A stretch of DNA of 64,000 nt from Gilvimarinus sp. 2_MG-2023 (GCF_030547685.1 NZ_JAUOQM010000018.1:91281-155280); one strand, 5' to 3'; positions 45,352-54,390 are shown, numbered from the stretch's first letter. Program-made: numbers and translations. Notes: generated from the letters alone by a model not told the origin.

Positions 45352-46227
45352 ATGGCAGCGACTTTTTTTGGCCAATACTTACAAATCAAAGGCATTATCA
45401 GTCAGTCGCAACTTTCCGATGCGCTGTCACTACAACATGCTAACAACAAGACCTTGGGGCAACTTGCCGCCGATATGGGGTATTTAAGCTCCGATCAGAG
45501 CTCGCAAATTCTTCTCCGGCAACGCCACAGCGATCACTTGTTTGGCGAACTCGCCCAATCCTTAGGTTGGTTGAATGATCAGCATATACAGCAGTTGCTC
45601 GCCCGCCAGCAGGCAGAACATCTCACACTAGGGGCAGCACTGATTGAGTTGCAGTGTCTCACCGAGTCCCAACTACAACACTTATTAGCCGACTATCACT
45701 ATTGGAATTTACGCAACCAGCGTGAGTGTAATAAGCGAGTGGCGCAAAGCCATTTAGCCCCACAGGTGGAAGGGTTTTCCTTTTTATTGGAACGCCAGCT
45801 GCAACGCGAATTTGGTTTAATAGCGCAAACCAACTATGTTTTCCCCAAACACCCCAGCGCCTGGCCCGAGTGGAGTTGGGTAATGAAGGGGGGCGTGGCC
45901 GACTCTTTGGTGGGAATTGCCCCTGCGCCTGCTTTTGTGCAAACACTGCAAGAGCGCCGACTGTCTTGGCAGGGCTCAAGACTTGCGTCCATAGATAATA
46001 CAAACAGGCTTCAATCGAACGAGAGTACATCCAGTATTGTGGGTGCTGCAGTCGCCGCTGAAGATTTCTTTGATCGTTTACTGCAGCAGTTAACGGAGGA
46101 TATCGAACAATCGTCACTGGAAGTGCTCAACGCTCATAAAGACACACCGCCCGCCAGTGTCGACAGCTTGTGCGTAGGCTACTCGGTTGAGGGGAAACCA
46201 TTGCAAGTTTATTTTAGTGCTGCGTAA
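45352..46227 (+). CDS. Unknown protein with four MshEN-like repeats and a possible CheX-like C-terminal domain
   Basis: A 291-residue cytoplasmic protein without signal peptide or membrane helix. Residues 5-120 are four tandem ~28-32-residue units of the pattern 'hG--L---G-h---Q---hL--Q': FFGQYLQIKGIISQSQLSDA, LGQLAADMGYLSSDQSSQIL, FGELAQSLGWLNDQHIQQLL and LGAALIELQCLTESQLQHLL. The pattern resembles the N-terminal repeats of GspE/MshE/PilB ATPases (MshEN), some of which bind c-di-GMP. The remainder (~125-291) contains EWSWVMKGGVADSLVGIAPAPAFVQTL and AAEDFFDRLLQQLTEDIEQS, loosely like CheX-type domains. No ATPase is present. Inserted between moxR and DUF58. Family and function are not certain. 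Confidence 0.6.
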   Translation: MAATFFGQYLQIKGIISQSQLSDALSLQHANNKTLGQLAADMGYLSSDQSSQILLRQRHSDHLFGELAQSLGWLNDQHIQQLLARQQAEHLTLGAALIELQCLTESQLQHLLADYHYWNLRNQRECNKRVAQSHLAPQVEGFSFLLERQLQREFGLIAQTNYVFPKHPSAWPEWSWVMKGGVADSLVGIAPAPAFVQTLQERRLSWQGSRLASIDNTNRLQSNESTSSIVGAAVAAEDFFDRLLQQLTEDIEQSSLEVLNAHKDTPPASVDSLCVGYSVEGKPLQVYFSAA

Positions 46228-46263
46228 TATGGTAGGCTGAACGTATTTAAGGCAGCTTTACTT

Positions 46264-47226
46264 GTGCAGACGAGTCACCGATTAGAAACCCTCTTTTGGC
46301 GCTGGACCGAACGGCGCTCACCTCGCGCTCGTCAGGTAACCCTGAGGCACCGCTCGATTTATGTTGTGCCCAGCCTCTCATCGCTCGGATTTTTGTTGGC
46401 GACTGTTTTACTGTGGTTGCTGGGCACCAATTATCAAAATAATTTAATTTTGGCCACAAGCTTCTTTTTGATCGCTCTTTTTTTTATTACGATTTTGCAC
46501 GCGTTTCAAAATCTATCCGGTATTAAGCTATCAGGGCTCAATACCCAACCGGGGTTTTGTGGCGAGATTTTTCATATTGCCATTGAGGTGGCAGCTTCGG
46601 CTCAGGGTAGAGATCATTATTTAACCTTAACTGAATCTGCGCAATCGGAGGTTTCAGTGGTTGTGCCCGCCAGGGGGGTGGTCAAGGTCAATTTACCGGT
46701 TCAAACGCAAACTCGCGGTTGGCTTTCATTGGGTCGGTTAATGGTTAAAAGCCATTACCCGCTGGGGCTAACCCGGGTGTGGTCGTGGGTGTATTTGGAT
46801 GCACAGGCATTGGTTTACCCCCAGCCCAAGCCTGCTCAATTAGCTCAGCATTTTGGCGCCGATGGTGACAGTGAAGACGGCGCGCGGCTGTTGGCTGACG
46901 ATGATTTTATCGGCTTTGCCGATTACCAACCCGGCGCTCCTCTCACGCATGTGGCCTGGAAACAGTATGCCCGAGGCGGAGAGCTGCAATTGAAGCAATA
47001 TGGTGGTGCCGAGCAAGATAGCTTGTGGTTGGATTATCAACGCTTAATGGGTGATGTAGAGACTCGCCTGTCGGGGCTATGTTATTTGGCGTTGCAGTGG
47101 CAAAAGTCAGGTCGTGATTACGGTTTATTATTGCCGGGGCTGCGCATTGAGCCTGCCTGCGGGGAGTCGCACTTACACAAAGTATTAAAAGCCTTGGCGC
47201 TGTTTGATCTGAGGGACGTTTCGTGA
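46264..47226 (+). CDS. DUF58 protein
   Basis: A 320-residue protein starting at GTG. Two adjacent membrane helices at ~37-80 (SSLGFLLATVLLWLLG and LILATSFFLIALFFITIL), then a soluble domain whose ADDDFIGFADYQPGAPLTHVAWKQYARGGELQLKQYGG is the DUF58 hallmark. DUF58 proteins have a von Willebrand-like fold and work with MoxR ATPases; the biochemical role is not settled. GTGA overlap with tgpA. Confidence 0.9.
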   Translation: MQTSHRLETLFWRWTERRSPRARQVTLRHRSIYVVPSLSSLGFLLATVLLWLLGTNYQNNLILATSFFLIALFFITILHAFQNLSGIKLSGLNTQPGFCGEIFHIAIEVAASAQGRDHYLTLTESAQSEVSVVVPARGVVKVNLPVQTQTRGWLSLGRLMVKSHYPLGLTRVWSWVYLDAQALVYPQPKPAQLAQHFGADGDSEDGARLLADDDFIGFADYQPGAPLTHVAWKQYARGGELQLKQYGGAEQDSLWLDYQRLMGDVETRLSGLCYLALQWQKSGRDYGLLLPGLRIEPACGESHLHKVLKALALFDLRDVS

Positions 47227-49214
47227 GTGCTCGCCACCTTTCCTTACCTGTACCGACACTCGGTTGGCTGTTGATCACGCAGGCGCTTATTCTGCTACCG
47301 CTCACGGTTCAGTTACCCATTTGGCTAACAGGGTTAGCGTTGGTGGTGATGGTCTGGCGCTTGCAATCGAGTCGTGGTCGTTGGCCGCATTTTGGGCGCT
47401 GGTATAAAGTACTGGTCGCCCTTGCGGTGATGGCGGGGTTGGCCGCAACCTTTCGCAACCTGGCCATGAATGCCATGGTGTCACTGTTGGTGGCAGGCTT
47501 TGTTTTAAAACTATTAGAGCTACACAAGCCTGGCGATGTGCGCGCGCTCAGTTATTTAGGCTATTTCGTTATCGGCACCCAGCTTTTGTATACCTCAGGG
47601 TTTGTCGGTTCTGTTTACGCTTTATTGTGCGTGTTAGTCATGACCGTTACGCTGATGGTTAATCATGTTGGAGCTGTACCCGCCGGGCAGTTCAAGCCGA
47701 TCCGAAAGGTCTTTATGATGTCGGCGCAGGCCCTGCCGATTATGTTGGCTTTGTTTTTTTTAGTGCCGCGCATCGGTTCGCTCTGGACGGTACCGCTTAA
47801 TAGCGCTACGGGTACAACCGGGGTGAGCAGCAGTATGTCACCGGGAGATATTGCCTCGTTAATGCAATCGGATGAAGTCGCTCTGCGGGCCACCTTTGAG
47901 GGAGATATACCCGAGTCTCGCCAGTTGTACTGGCGCGCTTTAGTGCTCGATCATTTCGATGGGCGCACCTGGAGCCAAAGCTCTATTCAAGATGTAAAAG
48001 CACGTAGCTATACTCGCTGGCGTGAGAGCGATCGAGAGCTACAAGTCAGCGGAAAGCGATATGATTACGAGGTGATGCTTGAGCCAACTGATGAAAATTG
48101 GCTGTACACCCTAGCGGCTCCGGCCAGTTACTCCGAGGGTATTTGGCTCAGTCGGGGTATGACGCTCTATCAGCGTGATGCCGTGTCTCAACGCCAGCAA
48201 TACTCGGTGACCACTCACGTTAATTACACCAACCAGGCCGAGGGGCTGAGTGAGTTATTGCGGCGAGTATCGTTGCGGATTCCCCGTGACAGCAACCCCG
48301 CAACGCGAACTCTTGCTGAGCAATGGCGACGACAAGCACCGAATGATCAAGTATTAATTCAGCGCTTTTTGGACCATATTCAAGCGGACTTTTCTTATAC
48401 TTTACAGCCACCCACTCTGGGAGAGCACAGTGTAGATGAGTTTTTGACTCAAACTAAAGCGGGGTTTTGCGAACACTTTTCCAGTAGTTTTGTGTTTTTT
48501 ATGCGCGCCGCAGGTATCCCGGCCCGTGTGGTTGTGGGTTATCAGGGGGGTAGAATAAACCCAGTGGAAGGCTACTTAACCGTACGCCAGCTCGACGCCC
48601 ACGCTTGGGCGGAAGTTTGGCTGGAGGGGCAAGGCTGGGTTAGGGTGGACCCGACCTCTGCAGTGTCGCCCGAGCGAATCGATCGCGGCGTGCAATACTC
48701 TTTAGATTCGGCAGATTCTGAACTCTTAGGCGATGCTTGGAGCCGACGCTTTTTTATGCTGAGCAACCTGCAATTGCGACTGGATGCTTTTAATTATCGC
48801 TGGCATCGCTGGGTTATGAATTACGATAAAGCCAAACAAAAAGCGTTTATGCAAAAATTGTTTGGCAGCAGTGCCCCTTGGTTGATGGTGCTTTATGTAA
48901 TGGCGGCAGCAGGCATTATGGTTGTGCTGATTTTATTGCCAAATTTTGTGGGTAAGAGGGCACAAAGACGGCCATTTGTTGAGCGGTGGTACGAAAAATT
49001 GTGTCGGCAGCTGGCCGTTCAGGGGTACCCGCGCAGATCAGGCGAGGGGGCGCGTGATTATGCGCAAAGAGTTGGTCAAGAAGCCCCGGAACTGGCTCAA
49101 CTTTTGGCGGAATCGACCGCGCTGTTTGAGCAGGCGGTCTATCAAAATGAGCAGGTATCTCACTCTCGTTTACGTCTTCTATTGCATCTCATTAAGTCTA
49201 AAAAATACCGCTAA
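47223..49214 (+). CDS. tgpA: Transglutaminase-fold membrane protein TgpA
   Basis: A 663-residue inner-membrane protein. The N-terminal ~200 residues hold about six helices (DUF3488). A periplasmic transglutaminase-like domain carries the Cys-His-Asp triad in KAGFCEHFSSSFVFFMRAAGIPARVVVGYQGG (Cys416), QLDAHAWAEVWLEGQGWVRVDPTSAV. One further helix near 555-577 (LMVLYVMAAAGIMVVLILLP) is followed by a cytoplasmic DUF4129-type tail. The P. aeruginosa homologue TgpA (PA2873) is essential. Last gene of the moxR-DUF58-tgpA group. Confidence 0.9.
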   Translation: MSARHLSLPVPTLGWLLITQALILLPLTVQLPIWLTGLALVVMVWRLQSSRGRWPHFGRWYKVLVALAVMAGLAATFRNLAMNAMVSLLVAGFVLKLLELHKPGDVRALSYLGYFVIGTQLLYTSGFVGSVYALLCVLVMTVTLMVNHVGAVPAGQFKPIRKVFMMSAQALPIMLALFFLVPRIGSLWTVPLNSATGTTGVSSSMSPGDIASLMQSDEVALRATFEGDIPESRQLYWRALVLDHFDGRTWSQSSIQDVKARSYTRWRESDRELQVSGKRYDYEVMLEPTDENWLYTLAAPASYSEGIWLSRGMTLYQRDAVSQRQQYSVTTHVNYTNQAEGLSELLRRVSLRIPRDSNPATRTLAEQWRRQAPNDQVLIQRFLDHIQADFSYTLQPPTLGEHSVDEFLTQTKAGFCEHFSSSFVFFMRAAGIPARVVVGYQGGRINPVEGYLTVRQLDAHAWAEVWLEGQGWVRVDPTSAVSPERIDRGVQYSLDSADSELLGDAWSRRFFMLSNLQLRLDAFNYRWHRWVMNYDKAKQKAFMQKLFGSSAPWLMVLYVMAAAGIMVVLILLPNFVGKRAQRRPFVERWYEKLCRQLAVQGYPRRSGEGARDYAQRVGQEAPELAQLLAESTALFEQAVYQNEQVSHSRLRLLLHLIKSKKYR

Positions 49215-49544
49215 CTCAATGCGCTGTCTTGTGGTGCGCGATTTACGCAGTTCGCACCATTATATTGCCTCTGCTAATGCCTGGGCACTATTGTAGTGCC
49301 TTAAATTGGTTCCAGCAATTAAAAATACTCTCTAACTTATTGAATTTATTGCTTAAATTCAATGGGCATATATTGTGCATATATTGGTCCGCGCTCATTA
49401 AGGGTGCGCCCTAGGATCGGGGTAAGCCATGCCCTAACTTTTATGGTTTAACGCTGGTGCACATCACGTGGCTTTGTAACCGAAAGTTGATGGTTTAACC
49501 AATAATAAAATCGAATTAAGACGACGAAAGAGTATTTGATCTTT
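49215..49544. other. 330-bp region upstream of amtB with repeats
   Basis: No gene seen. TGGTGCG and CGCACCA (49232-49259) form a small stem-loop just after tgpA. ATTGAATTTA and TAAATTCAAT (49339-49363) are a perfect ten-base inverted repeat with a five-base spacer. Right after it GCATATATTG occurs twice (49366 and 49377) with an 11-bp period, one turn of the helix. These look like protein-binding sites. I found neither a sigma-54 (GG-N10-GC) element nor an obvious NtrC site, although amtB genes usually have both. Confidence 0.5.
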
Positions 49545-50843
49545 ATGAATATTAAGCATCTTTGTAATCTTCTAATGGTTGGCCTATTGGCGCTGGCCCT
49601 TCCCGCTTCTGCAGACACTCTAAACGGTGCTAACACTGCCTGGATTTTAACGGCAACGGCTTTGGTGTTGTTTATGACCTTGCCAGGTCTGTCGCTGTTT
49701 TACGGTGGTTTGGTTCGGGCTAAAAATATCCTGTCTGTGCTTATGCAATGCTTTGCCATTGCTTGTATAGCTTCTTTATTATGGTTAATTGTGGGCTACA
49801 CCCTAAGCTTTGGTGAGGGCAACGCCTTTATCGGTGACTTTAGTCATGTGTTGTTTGCGGGCCTGGGTAAAGAGAGCTTGTCGGGAGATATTCCCGAGCC
49901 ATTATTTGGCTTGTTTCAGATGACCTTCGCGGTGATTACCCCCGCGCTCATTGTCGGCGCATTTGCCGAGCGCATGAAGTTCTCATCGATGCTGATCTTC
50001 TCATCCTTTTGGTTGCTAGCGGTGTATGTACCGGTATGCCACTGGGTGTGGGGTGGCGGTTTCCTTAGCCAGTGGGGACTGCTGGATTTTGCCGGTGGTA
50101 CCGTGGTGCACATTACCGCTGGGGTTGCGGCCTTGGTGGCCGCCTTGGTGATCGGCCGGCGCGACGGCTTTGCTACCACCGCGATGCCACCGCACAATAT
50201 GACCATGACCGTAACCGGGGCGGGTATGCTCTGGGTGGGTTGGTTTGGTTTTAATGGTGGCAGTGCTCTGGCTGCCAATGGCGACGCCGCCATGGCCATG
50301 TTAGTGACACATATTTCTGCCGCCGCTGGCTCTTTGGCCTGGATGACCGTCGAGTGGATTAAGTTTCGCAAACCCAGCGTATTGGGCATTGTGACCGGCA
50401 TGGTGGCAGGCCTTGGTACGATTACCCCAGCCAGTGGGTATGTGGGGCCGGGTGGAGCTCTGGTTATCGGTTTGTTGGCCGGTGTTATCTGCTTCTTTAT
50501 GACACAAACCGTTAAACGAGTGTGGAAAATTGATGATTCGCTCGATGTGTTTCCGGTGCACGGTGTTGGCGGTATTCTAGGCACTCTATTGGCCGGCGTA
50601 TTTGCCTCACCGCATTTGGGTGTATTTAGTGGCTACGGTTTTTCCGACGCTGTGGATGGCATGAGCGGTCAGGTTTGGGTGCAATTTTTAGGGGTGATTA
50701 TCACCTTTGTCTATACCGCTATTGTCACCTGGGTATTATTGAAAATAACCGGGGTAATGACCTCAGGCTTGCGTGTAACCCGTGAAGAAGAGCTTATAGG
50801 CCTGGATATAACCATGCACGAAGAAGAGGGCTACAAACTGTAA
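49545..50843 (+). CDS. amtB: Ammonium transporter AmtB
   Basis: Start at ATG 49545 (432 residues) gives signal peptide MNIKHLCNLLMVGLLALALPASA, followed by DTLNGANTAWILTATALVLFMTLPGLSLFYGGLVRAKN, the Amt opening, and eleven membrane helices. PVCHWVWGGGFLS holds the first twin-His-region Trp/His segment and FPVHGVGGILGTLLAGVFA the second. The C-terminal cytoplasmic tail LRVTREEELIGLDITMHEEEGYK is the PII (GlnK) contact region. A TTG three codons up (49536) has a slightly better-placed AAAGAG. No glnK is adjacent, which is unusual. Confidence 0.95.
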   Translation: MNIKHLCNLLMVGLLALALPASADTLNGANTAWILTATALVLFMTLPGLSLFYGGLVRAKNILSVLMQCFAIACIASLLWLIVGYTLSFGEGNAFIGDFSHVLFAGLGKESLSGDIPEPLFGLFQMTFAVITPALIVGAFAERMKFSSMLIFSSFWLLAVYVPVCHWVWGGGFLSQWGLLDFAGGTVVHITAGVAALVAALVIGRRDGFATTAMPPHNMTMTVTGAGMLWVGWFGFNGGSALAANGDAAMAMLVTHISAAAGSLAWMTVEWIKFRKPSVLGIVTGMVAGLGTITPASGYVGPGGALVIGLLAGVICFFMTQTVKRVWKIDDSLDVFPVHGVGGILGTLLAGVFASPHLGVFSGYGFSDAVDGMSGQVWVQFLGVIITFVYTAIVTWVLLKITGVMTSGLRVTREEELIGLDITMHEEEGYKL

Positions 50844-50864
50844 TTTTAGTATCTCTCTTAGCGT

Positions 50865-50894
50865 AAAAAGCCCGCTTCAAAGCGGGCTTTTTTG
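50865..50894. terminator. Bidirectional Rho-independent terminator between amtB and the TrmH-type gene
   Basis: AAAAAGCCCGCTT pairs with AAGCGGGCTTTTT across a minimal loop; the A and T runs let it serve both converging genes. Confidence 0.92.
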
Positions 50895-50923
50895 TTTAAG
50901 CTGTTAAGATTAAATATGTGAAA

Positions 50924-51700
50924 TTACTGAAAGGCTATCAGAGCGGCGGTGACGGCAACGTTTAAAGATTCGACCCCATTGTTCATTGGGATTTTAACCC
51001 AGTGCGAACATAGCGCTTGAGTGGCTTGACTCACTCCGTGGGTTTCATTGCCTAAAATATAGACATTGTGACCGATTGGGCTCTGCGCCAAGGTATTGGA
51101 TGCGTGGGATGAAAGTCCGATCAGGTTACACTCTCCTGTGCTAAGGGTTTTGAGGGCCTCGGCTAAGGTGCCTTGTATTTGCACAATTGGTGCGCGAAAT
51201 ACCGTGCCGACACTGGCCTTAATCACCAGTGGGTCAATTTGAGCGCAGCCTTTGCTAGGCAATAAAATAGCATCAATGTTGCCCGCACAAGCAGAGCGAA
51301 TAATCATTCCCAGGTTCTGCGGGTTGGTAATGCCATCGAGCGCGAGCACGCGCATGGTTCTGGTGGCGGGCGCTTTAAGCTTTTCAGACAGCTGTTCTAG
51401 GGTTTGAAATCCGGGGCAGAGTAAGTCGGCGGCCACGCCCTGATCTTGCTTGGCATTTTTTGATATGCGCGATAGCGCTGATTTATCGTGGTAGAGCACC
51501 TCGGCGCCTTTGCTGCTGGCCAGCTCGATAATTTGCCGCACCATATCGCCCGGCTTGTTGCTGCTGGCTAAATGTAAGCGATGCACTTGAATGGCATTGT
51601 TTTGCAGCGCTTCTAAAACCGGTTTGCGGCCGTAAATGGTGAGCATTCGGTTATAAAAGCGCTTTTTGGCGAGGTAGTGATCGGTATCACTTTGGCTCAT
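50924..51700 (-). CDS. TrmH-family (SpoU) RNA 2'-O-methyltransferase
   Basis: A 258-residue protein. An N-terminal substrate-binding segment (LTIYGRKPVLEALQN ... GVAADLLCP) precedes a SPOUT domain with the knot motifs DGITNPQNLGMIIRSACAGNIDAILLP, VYILGNETHGVS and IPMNNGVESLNVAVTAALIAF. The architecture resembles RlmB and TrmH. Without a comparison I cannot say whether it acts on rRNA or tRNA, and it is probably not RlmB itself because the sequence diverges in the N-terminal half. Confidence 0.85.
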   Translation of the reverse strand: MSQSDTDHYLAKKRFYNRMLTIYGRKPVLEALQNNAIQVHRLHLASSNKPGDMVRQIIELASSKGAEVLYHDKSALSRISKNAKQDQGVAADLLCPGFQTLEQLSEKLKAPATRTMRVLALDGITNPQNLGMIIRSACAGNIDAILLPSKGCAQIDPLVIKASVGTVFRAPIVQIQGTLAEALKTLSTGECNLIGLSSHASNTLAQSPIGHNVYILGNETHGVSQATQALCSHWVKIPMNNGVESLNVAVTAALIAFQ

Positions 51701-51736
51701 AGGTAGTACCCCAGATTGTCTCAGGGGCGAGCATAC

Positions 51737-52153
51737 TTATTTAGCGCGCAGATAACAATCTTCATCGTTATCGAGCAGAGCCGAGAGTACATCGCGACGA
51801 CTCATAACGCCGATTAATTTGTCTTCGCTGATCACCGGATAAATTTTGGGTTTTTGTTTGATAATGAATTCGGCCACCTCGACAATCGATTGGTCTGGCT
51901 TAACGCTCAGTACCTCGGTTGACATAACGCTTGCCACACTGGGTGGATCCTCGCAATAAAAAGCACCCTGTAATATTTCCTTAATGCAGTCTTGCTCTGA
52001 GACAAAACCAACTACTTTACGCTGCTCATCGACAACCGGCGCGCCGGTTGCTTTGGCAGCCAGTAGTTTGTGAACGGCTTGCAGTAAATTGGTATTGCGG
52101 TCAAAAACTAAAGGGTCCGTTTGCATGTAATCTCTGACGAGAATTGAATGCAT
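51737..52153 (-). CDS. Two-CBS-domain protein
   Basis: A 138-residue protein made of a tandem CBS pair: residues ~8-60 (MQTDPLVFDRNTNLLQAVHKLLAAKATGAPVVDEQRKVVGFVSEQD) and ~75-132 (MSTEVLSVKPDQSIVEVAEFIIKQKPKIYPVISEDKLIGVMSRRDVL). CBS pairs bind adenine nucleotides and act as energy or ion sensors. There is no effector domain. It has an excellent AGGAGG ribosome site and seems to be transcribed alone. Confidence 0.88.
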   Translation of the reverse strand: MHSILVRDYMQTDPLVFDRNTNLLQAVHKLLAAKATGAPVVDEQRKVVGFVSEQDCIKEILQGAFYCEDPPSVASVMSTEVLSVKPDQSIVEVAEFIIKQKPKIYPVISEDKLIGVMSRRDVLSALLDNDEDCYLRAK

Positions 52154-52276
52154 AGTGCCTCCTACTTTTGGGTTGCTTATGCACGAGGGGCAATGCCTCG
52201 TGTTGCGGTGGGCATTGCGTCTTGTGACAAGCTTAAAACAACACCTTCCTATACACAGTGTAGCTTAGAGAGTGCT

Positions 52277-53029
52277 TTACTGCTCGCAGATAGCCCGGTA
52301 GGCCTCGACCGCTGACGCCATTCCCATACGCAGGGCATCGACGGTTAACGCGTGTCCGATTGATACCTCAGCAATATTGCCAATGCGCAAAAAATCGGGC
52401 AGGTTGTCTAGGTTAAGGTCGTGTCCGGCGTTAACTTGTAAGCCAAGCTTTACCGCATGTTCCGTGGCCAGGCGGTAATGTTGCAGCATTTTATCTCCGG
52501 CGGGAGTGCCGTAATGCTCAGCATAGGGGCCGGTGTAAAGTTCAATACGCTCGACGCCGTATTTGTGTGCCAGCACAATTTGTTCGGGATCTGGGTCCAT
52601 AAATAAACTGACCCGTACCCCTTGCGCATGCAGTTGTTGAATGATGGGCTTGAGCGTTTCACCGCTTTTGTATAAATCAAAGCCGTGATCGGAGGTGAGC
52701 TGGTCATTGCTGTCCGGCACCAACGTGCACTGATCGGGATTGGTTTCTGCCACCAGTGCTAATAATCCCGGGTAATTGCCACTAGCCGCGGCAAAGGGGT
52801 TGCCTTCAATATTAAACTCTACCTGGGTCGAGGCGTGACATAGCGCGGCCAGTTCGCGAACATCACTGGGCCTTATGTGTCGCTGGTCTGGGCGAGGGTG
52901 GACGGTCAGACCAGCAGCGCCAGAATCTAAGCAGATGCGCCCAAACTCTGTGACATCGGGGAAGTTACCGGTGCGTGAATTGCGAATCAATGCGACTTTA
53001 TTTAAATTGACACTTAGCGCGGTAGTCAC
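52277..53029 (-). CDS. pdxJ: Pyridoxine 5'-phosphate synthase PdxJ
   Basis: A 250-residue TIM-barrel enzyme. Conserved: LSVNLNKVALIRNSR, AAGLTVHPRPDQRHIRPSDV, FNIEGNPF, CTLVPDSNDQLTSDHGFDL and GVERIELYTGPYAE plus VNAGHDLNLDNL with the catalytic His. It condenses 1-deoxyxylulose 5-phosphate with aminoacetone 3-phosphate to form vitamin B6. The HPRPD variant replaces the more frequent HLRED at the second-motif position. Its start overlaps the cyclophilin stop by four bases. Confidence 0.93.
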   Translation of the reverse strand: MTTALSVNLNKVALIRNSRTGNFPDVTEFGRICLDSGAAGLTVHPRPDQRHIRPSDVRELAALCHASTQVEFNIEGNPFAAASGNYPGLLALVAETNPDQCTLVPDSNDQLTSDHGFDLYKSGETLKPIIQQLHAQGVRVSLFMDPDPEQIVLAHKYGVERIELYTGPYAEHYGTPAGDKMLQHYRLATEHAVKLGLQVNAGHDLNLDNLPDFLRIGNIAEVSIGHALTVDALRMGMASAVEAYRAICEQ

Positions 53030-53673
53030 TGGGCAATCATGTCCTTAAGCTTGGAGGTGGGCTGCATTTGCTCAAAATGGTCGCCGCGACGGGTTTCTAA
53101 AATGCGTACCGCTGCATTGGGTGCATCGGGGAATGCCCGAAAAATACCGCGCGGCTCATCGACTATTTTTTGCACAACCGCTTCACCTTTGATCACTTTA
53201 GCAAAAACCGCGTAACCGGCTTTTCTTTCCGTGGCATCTAAGTTTTCGTTATGTTTTAAGTTGATAAAGAACTGACTGGTAGCACTGTCGACCCGTCGGG
53301 TGCGCGCCATGGATAGGGTTAAATAGGAATTCTTTAATCCGTTGTCGGACTCGTTCTTAATTGGCTCTAGGGTATCTTTGAGTTTAAAGTCAAAGGTGAA
53401 GCCCCCGCCTTGCACTACGAATCCTGGTAACACGCGATGAAAAATAGTGCCTTCGTAAAAGCCACTGTCAACATAGGCCAGAAAGTTGGCGACACTAAGG
53501 GGGGCTTTTTCAGGGTAGAGCTCAATCAGCATCGTCCCTAAGTCTGTTTTCATGGTGACATAATGCTCTGTTGGCGCGGGTGTATCGGAGCGGTCAGTTT
53601 GCTCAGCGCTGGTCGGTACCGCCAAGCACACAAACATAATCAAAGCAGAAATACATTTAACAATCGATGGCAT
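53026..53673 (-). CDS. Periplasmic cyclophilin-type peptidyl-prolyl isomerase
   Basis: A 215-residue protein with signal peptide (ISALIMFVCLAVPTSA) and a cyclophilin domain: MKTDLGTMLIELYPEKAPLSVANFLAYVDSGFYEGTIFHRVLPGFVVQGGGF, LSMARTRRVDSATSQFFINL, GYAVFAKVIKGEAVVQKI. The catalytic Arg in FHRV and the Gln/Phe pair in QFFINL are intact. It is PpiA-like and likely folds exported proteins. Four-base overlap with pdxJ. Confidence 0.92.
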   Translation of the reverse strand: MPSIVKCISALIMFVCLAVPTSAEQTDRSDTPAPTEHYVTMKTDLGTMLIELYPEKAPLSVANFLAYVDSGFYEGTIFHRVLPGFVVQGGGFTFDFKLKDTLEPIKNESDNGLKNSYLTLSMARTRRVDSATSQFFINLKHNENLDATERKAGYAVFAKVIKGEAVVQKIVDEPRGIFRAFPDAPNAAVRILETRRGDHFEQMQPTSKLKDMIAQ

Positions 53674-53691
53674 CAGGGTGATTCCTTAGTG

Positions 53692-54390
53692 TTAGCCCCA
53701 TTCAGAACGACGCTTGCGCCGGCCTAAAGCTTGTAAAAGAAGTGACACGATAATTCCGGCAATTAAAATGCCGGCACCAAAAATCCACTGTTGATAAGTG
53801 TGGCTGCTCATCAATCGCTCGTTTTCGGTTTTTAAAACTTCGTTATCCGTTTGCAGTAGTTGGTGACTTTCGCTTAATTTTTTGTTTTGTTCGTTGAGAG
53901 CAACCGCACTGGAGGACAGTTTTTCTAATTGAGCAAATTCACTTTGCACGTTTTGGTGTTGCTCAGACAGTTGCGCCAGTTGAGTTTTAAGCGTTTGATT
54001 CTCTTGTTCCAGCGCCTCGTTGTTGTCCAAAAGCTGGGTTTGGTCACCGTCAAGTTGGGCCATTTTAGCCTCGAGTCGAGCAAGCTTGATGGCGGCGGTG
54101 GGTTCGTCGAGCAGATACTGAGAACGAATCCAGCCCTCGAGCCCGTTTGGGGTTCGCACCATTGACCACTCGTTTTCACTGTCGTCCGTGTCTGATTTAA
54201 TCAATTCAAGTTGAGTGCCACTGACCAGCCCACGATGCACAATTCGGTACTGATTACCCATACCGCTGCGCAGTGGAACCCGCAGTTCATCCCCGACAAA
54301 ACGCGTAGCCGCATAGACGCTTGGTGTCAGTGTAAGTAGCACCATACATAAGGTGGCGGTAATAATGGCGGAAAATTTGGCCTTGATCAC
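53692..54390 (-). CDS. SH3-domain membrane protein, TIGR04211/YgiM type
   Basis: The frame opens at an ATG at 54429, but a GTG at 54390 has an AAGGG ribosome site and gives a proper signal peptide (MIKAKFSAIITATLCMVLLTLTPSVYA), so I use it (232 residues). A bacterial SH3 domain follows (FVGDELRVPLRSGMGNQYRIVHRGLVSGTQLELI, ~30-95), then a long coiled coil of about 100 residues (Glu/Gln/Leu heptads) and one C-terminal membrane helix (IFGAGILIAGIIVSLLLQAL) with a basic tail. YgiM-like proteins are inner-membrane anchored periplasmic proteins of unknown job. Confidence 0.85.
   Translation of the reverse strand: MIKAKFSAIITATLCMVLLTLTPSVYAATRFVGDELRVPLRSGMGNQYRIVHRGLVSGTQLELIKSDTDDSENEWSMVRTPNGLEGWIRSQYLLDEPTAAIKLARLEAKMAQLDGDQTQLLDNNEALEQENQTLKTQLAQLSEQHQNVQSEFAQLEKLSSSAVALNEQNKKLSESHQLLQTDNEVLKTENERLMSSHTYQQWIFGAGILIAGIIVSLLLQALGRRKRRSEWG

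Noticed and set aside
49916-50584. 222-codon open frame antisense to amtB
   Set aside because: Pro/Ala/Thr-rich product typical of the reverse complement of membrane-helix codons.
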